A stretch of 64,000 bases of DNA, taken from NCBI RefSeq assembly GCF_031458255.1, contig NZ_JAVDYC010000001.1:2117001-2181000 (forward strand), given 5' to 3'. A model generated the notes under the pieces. It was given only the letters and a program-made list of their open reading frames with translations, was not told the DNA's origin and made no database searches. Positions within the stretch are counted from its first letter, which is position 1. Each line of letters opens with the position of its first letter. The position numbers and the translations under genes are program-made. The stretch is from Catenuloplanes niger (GTDB lineage Bacteria; Actinomycetota; Actinomycetes; Mycobacteriales; Micromonosporaceae). This document shows positions 25,969-33,513 of the stretch, piece by piece.

Positions 25969-26421
25969 TCAGGCCGCGGCCAAGCCGTCGAGCGAGGGCT
26001 GGTGCGCGATGCCGAGCGCCGCCTCGATCACGGCCACGAACTGCTCGGCCGACCGCAGCAGATCGTCCGCCTCGCGGGCGGTGACCACCCGGGGGATGCC
26101 GGCCTCGGCGGCCGCGCGCTTGGACGCGCCGAGCGCGAAGTAGGTCGCCCACTCACCGAGCTCCGGCGCGACCAGCACCAGCAGCTCCCACACGCTGGTC
26201 ACCCGGTTGCGCCGGGACGGTGCGGGGCGGGCACGGGCCGCGAGCACGGCCGCGGCGGCGCGCAGCGCGGCGAGGTGGGCGGCCGCGTAACGCAGGCCGT
26301 CGGGCCGGGTCTGCGCCGCCTCCGCCAGCCCGCGGCGCGCCGTCGCCAGCAGCTGTGCGGGAGTGCGGTGCGGCAGCATGTGCGCCGGGACGGTGGGCAC
26401 CTGGTCTGCGTTGCTCGCCAT
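25969..26421 (-). CDS. SAV_6107-type HEPN domain protein
   Basis: 150 residues from an ATG preceded by GGAGGT (7 bases). AQLLATARRGLAEAAQTRPD, GLRYAAAHLAALRAAAAVLA, VWELLVLVAPELGEWATYF and VTAREADDLLRSAEQFV are the four-helix pattern I associate with the actinobacterial SAV_6107 HEPN family. The RNase-type Rx4-6H motif of HEPN toxins is not obvious, so activity is uncertain. It is the first gene after the SOS box, with the imuA'-imuB-dnaE2 genes behind it on the same strand, implying DNA-damage induction. The frame is open to a GTG at 26691, but that extension looks non-coding. Confidence 0.88.
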   Translation of the reverse strand: MASNADQVPTVPAHMLPHRTPAQLLATARRGLAEAAQTRPDGLRYAAAHLAALRAAAAVLAARARPAPSRRNRVTSVWELLVLVAPELGEWATYFALGASKRAAAEAGIPRVVTAREADDLLRSAEQFVAVIEAALGIAHQPSLDGLAAA

Positions 26422-26789
26422 GGGTCTGACCTCCGCGTGTAGTGACGCGACCTCTCTCGCCTGCTCACTGCTCCGGACTGCGCACCACCGGTCCGGCGAG
26501 CCGGCCGAACGCGTTGCTTCCCCACACCACGTCCGGCCGGCACCCGCGTCGGCTGGTCCGCCGCCCGCCACCCGGGGGTCGAGGGTGTCGGACGGCGGCC
26601 CTGCCTGTGCTGCGAACCCGGCTCGCGACTTCCGGGATCGCCGCGGTCTCCGCGGGACCGCGACCGGGATCGGCGCCGCGAATCGCCTCACCCGATCAAG
26701 TTAGAACGCATGTTCTAACTCCTTGAGACAGTACACCCTGGGTCCGACAAAAACGCAACGGTGCGGCGCCGGGCTGTTCCGGGCCGTGA
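26422..26789 (-). other. Leader and control region of the HEPN-mutasome operon
   Basis: No accepted gene. It contains the SOS box, a candidate -10 and a roughly 280-base leader before the HEPN ATG. The minus strand has a tiny frame MRSNLIG (ATG at 26710) with AAGGAG upstream, overlapping the SOS box; it may be chance. Confidence 0.5.
26700..26719 (-). promoter_or_regulatory. LexA-type SOS box
   Basis: GTTAGAAC-GCAT-GTTCTAAC is a perfect 8-bp-arm palindrome with core GAAC-N4-GTTC (26704-26715), the actinobacterial/Bacillus-type LexA operator. A candidate -10, TACTGT, lies at 26728-26733 on the minus strand, so LexA would sit at the transcription start of the mutasome operon. Confidence 0.85.
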
Positions 26790-27161
26790 TCAGGCGGAAG
26801 CGCCGCCCTCGGAACCGGCGTCGGGCCCGGATTCGCGGCGGCGGGCACGACGCCCGCGGGCCAGCTCGGTGCCGAGCGCGTCCAGCCGCTGCGCCCAGAA
26901 GCCGCGGAAGTGCTCCAGCCACGCGTCCACCTCGCGCAGCGGCGCCGGCTCGACCGCGTAGAGCCGGCGCGTCCCCTCCGCGCGCACCCGGGCGAAGCCG
27001 TGCTCCCGCAGCACCTTCAGGTGCTGGGAGACCGCCGGCTGACTGATCCCGAACTCGGCCTGCACCACCGCGCCGATCTCACCGGCGGCCCGCTCGCCGT
27101 CCGCGAGCAGCTCCAGGATCCGGCGGCGGACCGGATCACCCAGGATGTCGAACGCGTGCAC
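26790..27161 (-). CDS. ArsR-family (winged-helix) regulator
   Basis: 123 residues. FDILGDPVRRRILELLADGE opens the winged helix (written here in family-typical form), and the recognition region is ISQPAVSQHLKVLREHGF followed by wing ARVRAEGTRRLYAV. The metal-binding ELCVCDL motif of ArsR/SmtB sensors is absent (it reads RAAGEIGAVVQ), so this belongs to the non-metal subgroup. That group often pairs with SRPBCC/AHSA1 proteins, but none is adjacent. The GTG start lies 7 bases after TAGCTT, so the mRNA is probably leaderless. It is divergent from ppgK and may regulate it. Confidence 0.9.
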   Translation of the reverse strand: MHAFDILGDPVRRRILELLADGERAAGEIGAVVQAEFGISQPAVSQHLKVLREHGFARVRAEGTRRLYAVEPAPLREVDAWLEHFRGFWAQRLDALGTELARGRRARRRESGPDAGSEGGASA

Positions 27162-27168
27162 GTACCGA

Positions 27169-27194
27169 AAGCTAGCAAGACGCTCTTATATAAG
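27169..27194. promoter_or_regulatory. ArsR-gene -10 and adjacent AT palindrome
   Basis: TAGCTT (minus strand, 27169-27174) is the likely -10. A 10-bp palindrome CTTATATAAG at 27185-27194 lies between the divergent genes and could be an operator. Confidence 0.45.
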
Positions 27195-27316
27195 TCCAGG
27201 TTGAAACTAAGCGGCGGGCACCGACGGGCATGCCCGGGAGAACTAGGCTGTGGGTTCCAGACCCCGCACGGCTCGGCCCGCGCGGGCCACTGACGCATCG
27301 TGGGAGACGAGTCATC

Positions 27317-28051
27317 GTGATCTTGGGTATCGACATCGGCGGTTCCGGTATCAAGGGTGCGCCGGTCGACATCGAGGCCGGCGCGCTGCTGGCGGACCGT
27401 TTCCGGATCGAGACCCCGCAGCCCGCCGACGTCGAGCGGGTGGCCGCCGTGGTCGGCGAGGTCGCCGCGAAGTTCGGCGACACCGACCGGGTCGGCGTGA
27501 CGTTCCCCGGCGTGGTGGTCCGCGGCGTCACCAAGACCGCGGCGAACGTGGACAAGTCCTGGATCGACGCGGACGCGGCCGGGTTGTTCACCGAGGCGGT
27601 CGGCCGCCCGGTCACGGTGCTCAACGACGCGGACGCGGCCGGCGTGGCCGAGATGCGCTTCGGTGCCGGCCGCGGCGTGACCGGCACCGTGCTGATGCTG
27701 ACGTTCGGCACCGGCATCGGCACCGCGCTCTTCGTCGACGGCACGCTGGTGCCGAACACCGAGCTCGGCCACCTGGAGCTGGACGGCGTGGACGCGGAGA
27801 CCCGCGCCGCCGACCGGGCCCGCGAGGCCGAGGACCTGTCCTGGCCGGACTGGGCCGCGCGGGTCGAGCGCTACCTGCGGCACATCGACATGCTGCTGCA
27901 GCCCGGCCTGATCATCATCGGCGGTGGCGTCAGCAAGAAGGCGGAGAAGTTCCTGCCCCTGATCGACCTGCGCACCCCGGTGGTCCCGGCGCAGCTGCTC
28001 AACAACGCGGGCATCATCGGCGCCGCCGCGCTGGCCGCCGAGTCCGTCTGA
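27317..28051 (+). CDS. ppgK: Polyphosphate glucokinase
   Basis: 244 residues of the ROK family, phosphorylating glucose with inorganic polyphosphate (and ATP). It carries [11 protein letters not shown] (phosphate-1), [35 protein letters not shown] (sugar/catalytic Asp) and [17 protein letters not shown] (phosphate-2), with PNTELGHLE as sugar ligand loop. These are the signatures that separate PPGK from ordinary ROK kinases. The GTG at 27317 has GGGAGACGAG upstream and gives the standard VILGIDIGG start. It stands divergent from the ArsR regulator and 10 bases before an alcohol dehydrogenase gene. Confidence 0.95.
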   Translation: MILGIDIGGSGIKGAPVDIEAGALLADRFRIETPQPADVERVAAVVGEVAAKFGDTDRVGVTFPGVVVRGVTKTAANVDKSWIDADAAGLFTEAVGRPVTVLNDADAAGVAEMRFGAGRGVTGTVLMLTFGTGIGTALFVDGTLVPNTELGHLELDGVDAETRAADRAREAEDLSWPDWAARVERYLRHIDMLLQPGLIIIGGGVSKKAEKFLPLIDLRTPVVPAQLLNNAGIIGAAALAAESV

Positions 28052-28061
28052 CGGCACGCGC

Positions 28062-29108
28062 ATGCGGGCGGTCGTCTTCGAGGAGTTCGGCACGCGACCG
28101 GAGGTGCACGAGGTCCCCGACCCCGTGCCCCCGGCCGGCGGCGTGGTGATCCGGGTGGAGGCCACCGGCCTGTGCCGCAGCGACTGGCACGGCTGGCGCG
28201 GGCACGACCCGGACATCCGGCTGCCGCACGTGCCCGGTCACGAGTTCGCCGGCGTGATCGCGCACGTCGGCGACGGCGTGACCGGCTGGGCGCCCGGCGA
28301 CCGGGTGACCGTGCCGTTCGTCTGCGCGTGCGGCCGGTGCGCGTCCTGCCTCGCCGGCGACCAGCAGGTCTGTGAGCGGCAGACGCAGCCCGGCTTCACC
28401 GGCTGGGGCTCGTTCGCGGAGCTCGTCGCGATCGAGAACGCGGAGATCAACCTGATCCGGCTGCCCGGCGAGCTGTCCGCGAGCGCGGCCGCGTCGCTGG
28501 GCTGCCGGTTCGCCACCGCGTTCCGGGCCGTGGTCACGCAGGGCCGGGTCGCGGCCGGCGAGTGGGTCGCGGTGCACGGCTGCGGCGGCGTGGGCCTGTC
28601 CGCCGTCATGATCGCGCACGCCGCGGGCGCGCGGGTGGTCGCCGTGGACACCTCGGCGGGCGCCCGCGAGCTGGCCCGGCGGCACGGCGCGGACGTGGTG
28701 CTGGAGGCGATGGCCGGCGAGGACGCGGTGGCGGCCGCGATCCGCGACCTGACCGGTGGCGGCGCGCACGTGTCGATCGACGCGGTGGGCAGCGCCGCGA
28801 CCTGCGTGAGCTCGGTGCGCAGCCTGCGCCGCCGGGGCCGGCACGTGCAGGTCGGCCTGTTGCCCGCGGTGGCCGGGGCGCCGCCCGTACCGATGGATCT
28901 GGTCATCGCGTGGGAGCTGGAGCTGCGGGGCAGTCACGGCATGGCCGCACACGCGTATCCCGCACTGCTGGAGCTGGTGGCGTCCGGTGCGCTGCGCCCG
29001 GACCTGCTGGTGGCGGACACGATGGGACTGGCCGCGGCCGCGGACGCGCTCACCACGATGGATCGCCCGGCGGTGCCCGGCATCCGGCTGGCCGACCCGC
29101 GCCTCTAG
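28062..29108 (+). CDS. Zinc-dependent medium-chain alcohol dehydrogenase
   Basis: 348 residues. The catalytic zinc site uses Cys in [10 protein letters not shown] and His-Glu in [13 protein letters not shown]. The structural zinc site is the four-Cys lobe [17 protein letters not shown]. The Rossmann nucleotide-binding turn is [14 protein letters not shown], followed by VVAVDTS with Asp, which predicts NAD+ rather than NADP+. Substrate (short alcohol or sugar alcohol/aldehyde) is not determinable. The gene starts 10 bases after ppgK and is probably co-transcribed with it. Confidence 0.93.
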   Translation: MRAVVFEEFGTRPEVHEVPDPVPPAGGVVIRVEATGLCRSDWHGWRGHDPDIRLPHVPGHEFAGVIAHVGDGVTGWAPGDRVTVPFVCACGRCASCLAGDQQVCERQTQPGFTGWGSFAELVAIENAEINLIRLPGELSASAAASLGCRFATAFRAVVTQGRVAAGEWVAVHGCGGVGLSAVMIAHAAGARVVAVDTSAGARELARRHGADVVLEAMAGEDAVAAAIRDLTGGGAHVSIDAVGSAATCVSSVRSLRRRGRHVQVGLLPAVAGAPPVPMDLVIAWELELRGSHGMAAHAYPALLELVASGALRPDLLVADTMGLAAAADALTTMDRPAVPGIRLADPRL

Positions 29109-29179
29109 ATCAACCATCTTCAGACTACTCACAGCCGAGACCAAGCCGGGGCAGATCCTCCGGGCGCACCGTGAATGAC

Positions 29180-30424
29180 ATGACCGACGCGACGCACAGC
29201 CCAGAGCAGCAGATCAACACCCCTCAGCGGTACGCGGAGAGCGCCCACCACCCGGCGCCCGCCGGCCCTCGCGACGTGGCCCACCCGGCGCCCGTCGCCC
29301 ATACGGCGCCCGCCGGCCCCCGCGACGTGGCCCACCCGGTCGCGCACCGGCCGCCCTACGGCGGCGCGCTCCCCGCCGGCCCGTCCCACGGCGGCGCGCC
29401 CTCCGTCGGCCTCTCCTACGGTGGCGCGTTCCCCGCCGGCCTCTCCCACCACGGCGGCGGGATCTCCGGTGCGCCCGCCTACGCGCCCGTCGCGCTGTCG
29501 CCGCTCGGGCTGCCCGCCGCGCCCCCGGCACCGCCCGCGCCCCCAGCCCCGCCGGTGTACCCGCCGCTGCACGGCGGCTCGACCGGCGGCAACGGGCGCC
29601 CGCGCCGGCGCCGGCGCACGCTGGCCGCCGCCGCGCTCGCGCTGGCCCTGGCGGCCGGCACCACCGGCGGCGTGATCGGCAACGCGCTCGGTGCCGACGG
29701 CACGCCCGCCGGCACGTCCGCGGCCACCACGGCCACCGTGACGGCCGCGAGCACCGGGACGATCAGCACGCTCAGCGGCGTGGTGGAGGCGGTCGCGCCC
29801 AGCATCGTGACGATCAACATCCAGAGCGGGCGCGGCACCTCGCTCGGCTCCGGCGTGATCCTCAGCTCCGACGGGCTGGTGCTGACGAACAACCACGTGG
29901 TCGCGGACGGCGGCACGATCACCGCGGACCTGGCGGACGGGCGTACCGTGTCCGCCACGCTGGTCGGCACGGACGCGTCGCACGACCTCGCGGTGATCCA
30001 GCTGCAGGACGTCTCCGGCCTGACCGCGGCCGCGCTCGGCGACAGCGACTCGCTGACCGCGGGGCAGACCGTGCTCGCGTTCGGCAGCCCGCTCGGCCTG
30101 GAGGGCACGGTCACCTCCGGCATCGTCTCCGCGCTGCACCGCGAGACCAGCGAGGACACCGGCGAGCAGGAGCCGCAGAGCCCGTTCGGCGGCGCGCAGA
30201 GCCAGCAGCGGACCACCACGCTCTCCGACCTGATCCAGACGGACGCGGCGATCAACTCCGGCAACTCCGGCGGCGCGCTCGTCGACACGGCCGGCCGGGT
30301 GATCGGCATCAACGTGGCGATCGCCACCACGGGTGACTCCACCGGAAACATCGGTGTCGGCTTCGCGATCCCGGTCAACACCGCGAAGACCGTGATCGCC
30401 CAGATCACCGGCGCCGCCGTCTGA
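29180..30424 (+). CDS. Membrane-anchored trypsin-like (S1C/HtrA-like) protease lacking PDZ
   Basis: About 414 residues. The first 135 are a Pro/Ala/His-rich cytoplasmic tail with repeats (APAGPRDVAHP twice, then GGA-x-PAGLS-type units); one transmembrane helix follows (LAAAALALALAAGTTGGVIG). The extracytoplasmic S1C domain has His in LTNNHVVAD, Asp in ASHDLAVIQL and Ser in SGNSGGALVD. The protein stops right after the protease fold (AKTVIAQITGAAV), so the PDZ domain typical of HtrA/DegP is missing. The start is uncertain: GTG at 29171 is equally possible. It is probably an envelope quality-control protease. Confidence 0.9.
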   Translation: MTDATHSPEQQINTPQRYAESAHHPAPAGPRDVAHPAPVAHTAPAGPRDVAHPVAHRPPYGGALPAGPSHGGAPSVGLSYGGAFPAGLSHHGGGISGAPAYAPVALSPLGLPAAPPAPPAPPAPPVYPPLHGGSTGGNGRPRRRRRTLAAAALALALAAGTTGGVIGNALGADGTPAGTSAATTATVTAASTGTISTLSGVVEAVAPSIVTINIQSGRGTSLGSGVILSSDGLVLTNNHVVADGGTITADLADGRTVSATLVGTDASHDLAVIQLQDVSGLTAAALGDSDSLTAGQTVLAFGSPLGLEGTVTSGIVSALHRETSEDTGEQEPQSPFGGAQSQQRTTTLSDLIQTDAAINSGNSGGALVDTAGRVIGINVAIATTGDSTGNIGVGFAIPVNTAKTVIAQITGAAV

Positions 30425-30439
30425 CCCGGCCGCCCGCAC

Positions 30440-30518
30440 CCGGTGATCCAGCCGTCCCGCATGCCGGCGGAACGACGTGCGGAACGCCTGGATCACCGGA
30501 CGGGGCCGGGGCGGCCCC
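30440..30518 (+). terminator. Two hairpins after the S1C protease gene
   Basis: A 12-bp perfect stem (30440-30451 with 30488-30499) encloses a 36-nt loop and is followed by a GGGGCC/GGCCCC hairpin (30502-30518). They separate the protease gene from the ApbE operon. Confidence 0.7.
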
Positions 30519-30543
30519 CTGTTGTGCGGGCGGTCGTGGCGCA

Positions 30544-30549
30544 TATCGT
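30544..30549 (+). promoter_or_regulatory. -10 element of the ApbE-carotenoid operon (leaderless)
   Basis: TATCGT, 7 bases before the ATG at 30557. Confidence 0.5.
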
Positions 30550-30556
30550 GTGCGGG

Positions 30557-31384
30557 ATGAGCACCAGCACCCCTCCGCGACGTGCCTGGGTGGAAGAGAT
30601 CATGGGCATGCCCGTGAGCGTCCATCTGCGCGGCCCGGGAGTGGACTCCGACGAGGTCGCCCAGCATGTGGCCGGCGTCTTCGTGGAGCTGCGGGCCGTG
30701 GACGCGATGTTCAACCCGGCGCGTCCGGACAGCCAGATCGCCCGGCTCAACCGTGGCGAGATCGACTTCTCCGGTTGCCACCCGGCGATCCGGACCGTGC
30801 ACGGCCTCTGCGAGGAGGCGCACACCCGCACCGACGGCTTCTTCAACCCGTGGCTGCCCGACCCGGAGGCCAAGGGCGGTTATCGGTACGACCCGTCCGG
30901 CCTGGTCAAGGGCTGGGCGGTGCAGCGGATCGCGGACCGGCTGGCCGACCTCGACGGGCACGACCTCTGCCTGAACGCCGGCGGTGACGTGGTGCTGACC
31001 ACGGTGCCGGGCCACCCGGTCTGGCGGGTCGGCATCGAGGACCCGGCCGAGCCGAACCGGATGCTCCGGGTCTGCGCGATCGCCACCGGCGCGGTCGCCA
31101 CCGCCGGCGCGGCGCACCGGGGCGGGCTGGTCGTCAATCCGTACACCGGGCAGGACGCCACCGAGCTGCGGTCGGTGACCGTGGCCGGGCCGTCGCTGCT
31201 CTGGGCGGACGTGTTCGCGATCGCGGCCGTCGCCCGCGGTGCGGAGGGCCTCGACTGGCTGATGCGCCTGGAGGAGTACGAGGCACTGGTCGTGGACGCG
31301 AGCGGCACACTGCGGACCACCAGCGGCTGGGACCGGCTGGTGCTCTCCACCAGTGACCCGAACCTCTACTCACAGACGGCCTGA
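30557..31384 (+). CDS. apbE: ApbE-type FAD:protein FMN transferase
   Basis: 275 residues, a compact ApbE domain. FNPARPDSQIARLNRG, the SGLVKGWAVQRIADRL block (FAD site, equivalent to GGIAKGYAVD), NAGGDVVL, ATGAVATAGAAHRG and the LLWADVFAIAAVARG end segment match the family. ApbE covalently attaches FMN to Thr/Ser of partner proteins (S/T-G-A-S/T motif). I found no convincing target motif in the adjacent carotenoid genes, so its partner is unknown. There is no signal peptide or lipobox, so it acts in the cytoplasm. It is the first gene of a tightly spaced five-gene operon. Confidence 0.88.
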   Translation: MSTSTPPRRAWVEEIMGMPVSVHLRGPGVDSDEVAQHVAGVFVELRAVDAMFNPARPDSQIARLNRGEIDFSGCHPAIRTVHGLCEEAHTRTDGFFNPWLPDPEAKGGYRYDPSGLVKGWAVQRIADRLADLDGHDLCLNAGGDVVLTTVPGHPVWRVGIEDPAEPNRMLRVCAIATGAVATAGAAHRGGLVVNPYTGQDATELRSVTVAGPSLLWADVFAIAAVARGAEGLDWLMRLEEYEALVVDASGTLRTTSGWDRLVLSTSDPNLYSQTA

Positions 31385-31387
31385 GCC

Positions 31388-32107
31388 TTGACGGCGCTGA
31401 CCACGTTGCACGTCTGGCGGGTGCCCCGGCGGGCGCTCGGCGGCGTGCTGACCCGGATGGCCGTGGACCGGCGCCGGCTGCGCGCACTGCCCGGTGTCCG
31501 CTTCGCGAAGCTGCTCGGCACCGGGACCGGCACCACGTTCGGGCCGGGTGACGCCGATCTCACCCGGTGGGCCGCGGTCACCGTCTGGGACGACCCGGCC
31601 GCCGCGGCGGCGTTCGACACGTCCGCGGTCGGCCGCGCGTGGGCCCGGGTGAGCACGTCGTCGGTCCGGGTGGACCTGCGACCGCTGCACAGCCGGGGCA
31701 CGTGGTCCGGCCGTACCCCCTTCGCCGTGGAAAACGGTTCCAAGACGGACGGCCCGGTGCTGGCCCTGACCCGCGCCCGGCTCGCCCCGGCCCGCGCGCT
31801 CACGTTCTGGCGCGCGATCCCGCCGGTCACCGCCGCGCTGCACGACGCGGACGGCGTGCTCAGCCGATTCGGCGTCGGCGAGGCACCGATCGGGTGGCAG
31901 GGCACCATCAGCGTGTGGCGGAGCACGGCACATCTCCTGGAATTCGCGTACCGTCACCCGCAGCACCGCGCGGCGATCGCGCGTACCCCCGGAGCCCGGT
32001 GGTATGCGGAGGAACTGTTCGCCCGATTCGCGGTGCTGGACCTGGCCGGCGACCGTGCGGTGCTGGGATGGGCGGACGACGGCGGGAAGGAAAGCGGGGG
32101 ACGATGA
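31388..32107 (+). CDS. CrtA-like (spheroidene monooxygenase family) oxygenase
   Basis: 239 residues. TTLHVWRVPRRALGGVL, ALPGVRFAKLLGTGTGTTF, ADLTRWAAVTVWDD and the C-terminal RTPGARWYAEELFARFAVL match the spheroidene monooxygenase (CrtA) family, which introduces a keto group at C-2 of acyclic carotenoids. The TTG start lies 3 bases after the ApbE stop, suggesting coupling. It overlaps the next gene by 4 bases. The CruF-like and glycosyltransferase genes downstream support a role in modifying a carotenoid end group. Confidence 0.82.
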   Translation: MTALTTLHVWRVPRRALGGVLTRMAVDRRRLRALPGVRFAKLLGTGTGTTFGPGDADLTRWAAVTVWDDPAAAAAFDTSAVGRAWARVSTSSVRVDLRPLHSRGTWSGRTPFAVENGSKTDGPVLALTRARLAPARALTFWRAIPPVTAALHDADGVLSRFGVGEAPIGWQGTISVWRSTAHLLEFAYRHPQHRAAIARTPGARWYAEELFARFAVLDLAGDRAVLGWADDGGKESGGR

Positions 32108-32658
32108 GGCTCGTGCCGTGGACGCCGGACGACCTGCTTCGCCGGATCGACGACGTGATCACCGTGTACGGCGACGCGATGGGCTACCGGGCGGAGCTGC
32201 TCGCGGCCCGGCGTGGCTACGTGGCGACGCACGCCCGGCGCCCCGGCTTCCGCGCGGTGGCGACGCTCACGACGGACGGGCACCTCGCCGGGTTCGGCTA
32301 CGGCTACACGTCCGCGTCCGGTCAGTGGTGGCACGACCAGGTGCGCGGCGCGCTCGCCGACACCGACCGCAAGACCTGGCTCGGTGACTGCTTCGAGGTG
32401 GTGGAGCTGCACGTCAGCCCGCCCGCGCAGGGCCACGGCATCGGTGCCCGCCAGTTGCGCGCGCTGCTGACCATGGCCGAGGGCGGCACCACGCTGCTCT
32501 CCACGCCCGAGGCGCCGGAGCAGGAGTCACGCGCGTGGCGGCTCTACCGCCGCTTCGGGTACGTGGACGTGCTGCGCGACTTCCACTTCCCGGGCGACGA
32601 GCGTGCGTTCGCGGTACTCGGCCGGGAGCTGCCGCTGCCCGCCGACCAGAAGCTGTGA
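32104..32658 (+). CDS. GNAT-family N-acetyltransferase
   Basis: 184 residues, one GNAT domain. Motif A (acetyl-CoA pyrophosphate loop) is VVELHVSPPAQGHGIGARQLR, seen as HVSPPAQGHGIG with the Q/R-x-x-G-x-G/A spacing; motif B includes RAWRLYRRFGYVDV. It is held in the operon by 4-base overlaps on both sides. An acetyltransferase is not a standard carotenoid gene, so it may act on the sugar or an unrelated small molecule. Substrate unknown. Confidence 0.88.
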   Translation: MRLVPWTPDDLLRRIDDVITVYGDAMGYRAELLAARRGYVATHARRPGFRAVATLTTDGHLAGFGYGYTSASGQWWHDQVRGALADTDRKTWLGDCFEVVELHVSPPAQGHGIGARQLRALLTMAEGGTTLLSTPEAPEQESRAWRLYRRFGYVDVLRDFHFPGDERAFAVLGRELPLPADQKL

Positions 32659-33509
32659 TCGCCCGCTGGCTGCCGCTGGCCGTCCTGGTCCTGGCGCAGA
32701 TCTGTTACCCGCTGACCAGCGGTGACGTGCGCAACGGCCTGACCGTCGCCACGGTGGTGCTCGGTTTCGTGATCTCCGTGGGGCACGCGGCCGCGACCCG
32801 GGGCGCCCGGACCGCGGTGGCGCTGGTGGCGATCGCGGCCGGTGGCGGGTTTCTGATCGAGGCGACCGGCGTGCACACCGGGTTCCCGTTCGGCGGGTAC
32901 GACTACTCCGGCCAGCTCGGCCCGAAGGTGCTCGGCGTACCCCTGATCATCCCGCTGGCCTGGGCCTGGATGACGTGGCCGGCGTGGCTGTCGGCCGGCC
33001 GGGTGGTCTCCCGACCGGTGCCGCGGGTGCTGCTCGCCGCGGCCGGGCTGGCCGCGTGGGACCTCTTCCTCGACCCGCAGATGGTCGCGGCCGGGCACTG
33101 GTCCTGGCACGACCCGGAGCCGGCGCTGCCCGGGGTGCCGGGCATCCCGGTGACGAACTACCTGGGCTGGCTGATGTTCGCGGTCGTGGTGGCCGCGCTG
33201 CTGTCGGCCGTGACCGACCGGTCGGTCACGGCGGCGGACCAGCCGATGTACGCGCTCTACCTGTGGACCTACGGCTCCTCGATCATGGCTCACGCGGTCT
33301 TCCTCGGCCTGCCCTCGTCCGCGGTCTGGGGCGGCGTGGGCATGGCGGTGCTCGCGGTGCCGCTGGCGGTCACGCTCCTCCGCGGCCGGCGCCCGGCCAC
33401 GAGCACACCCGGCGACGCGGCCACACCCGGCAAGACGGCCACGCCCGGCGACGCGGCCACACCCGGCGACGCGCGCGTCCCCGGGGCCCGTCCGGGTTCC
33501 CGCCGCTGA
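32655..33509 (+). CDS. cruF: CruF-like carotenoid biosynthesis membrane protein
   Basis: 284 residues, about seven transmembrane helices. IEATGVHTGFPFGGYDYSG, the YSGQLGPKVLGVPLIIPLAW continuation, WDLFLDPQMVAAGHWSWH and VPGIPVTNYLGWLMF are the signature blocks of the CruF/bisanhydrobacterioruberin hydratase family (DUF422), which adds water across the 1,2 double bond of a psi end group to give the hydroxyl that is later glycosylated. The GTG start overlaps the GNAT stop. The cytoplasmic C-terminus carries four 6-residue repeats (TPGDAA type) encoded by 18-bp units. Confidence 0.88.
   Translation: MIARWLPLAVLVLAQICYPLTSGDVRNGLTVATVVLGFVISVGHAAATRGARTAVALVAIAAGGGFLIEATGVHTGFPFGGYDYSGQLGPKVLGVPLIIPLAWAWMTWPAWLSAGRVVSRPVPRVLLAAAGLAAWDLFLDPQMVAAGHWSWHDPEPALPGVPGIPVTNYLGWLMFAVVVAALLSAVTDRSVTAADQPMYALYLWTYGSSIMAHAVFLGLPSSAVWGGVGMAVLAVPLAVTLLRGRRPATSTPGDAATPGKTATPGDAATPGDARVPGARPGSRR
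33405..33476 (+). repeat. In-frame 18-bp tandem repeat, four units
   Basis: Units at 33405, 33423, 33441 and 33459 begin acacccggc or acgcccggc. They encode TPGDAA/TPGKTA in the tail of the CruF-like protein. Confidence 0.95.
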
Positions 33510-33513
33510 CGCC

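Noticed and set aside
26421-26691. N-terminal extension of the HEPN protein
   Set aside because: Composition is Arg/Pro-rich and not domain-like, while a strong GGAGGT precedes the ATG at 26421.
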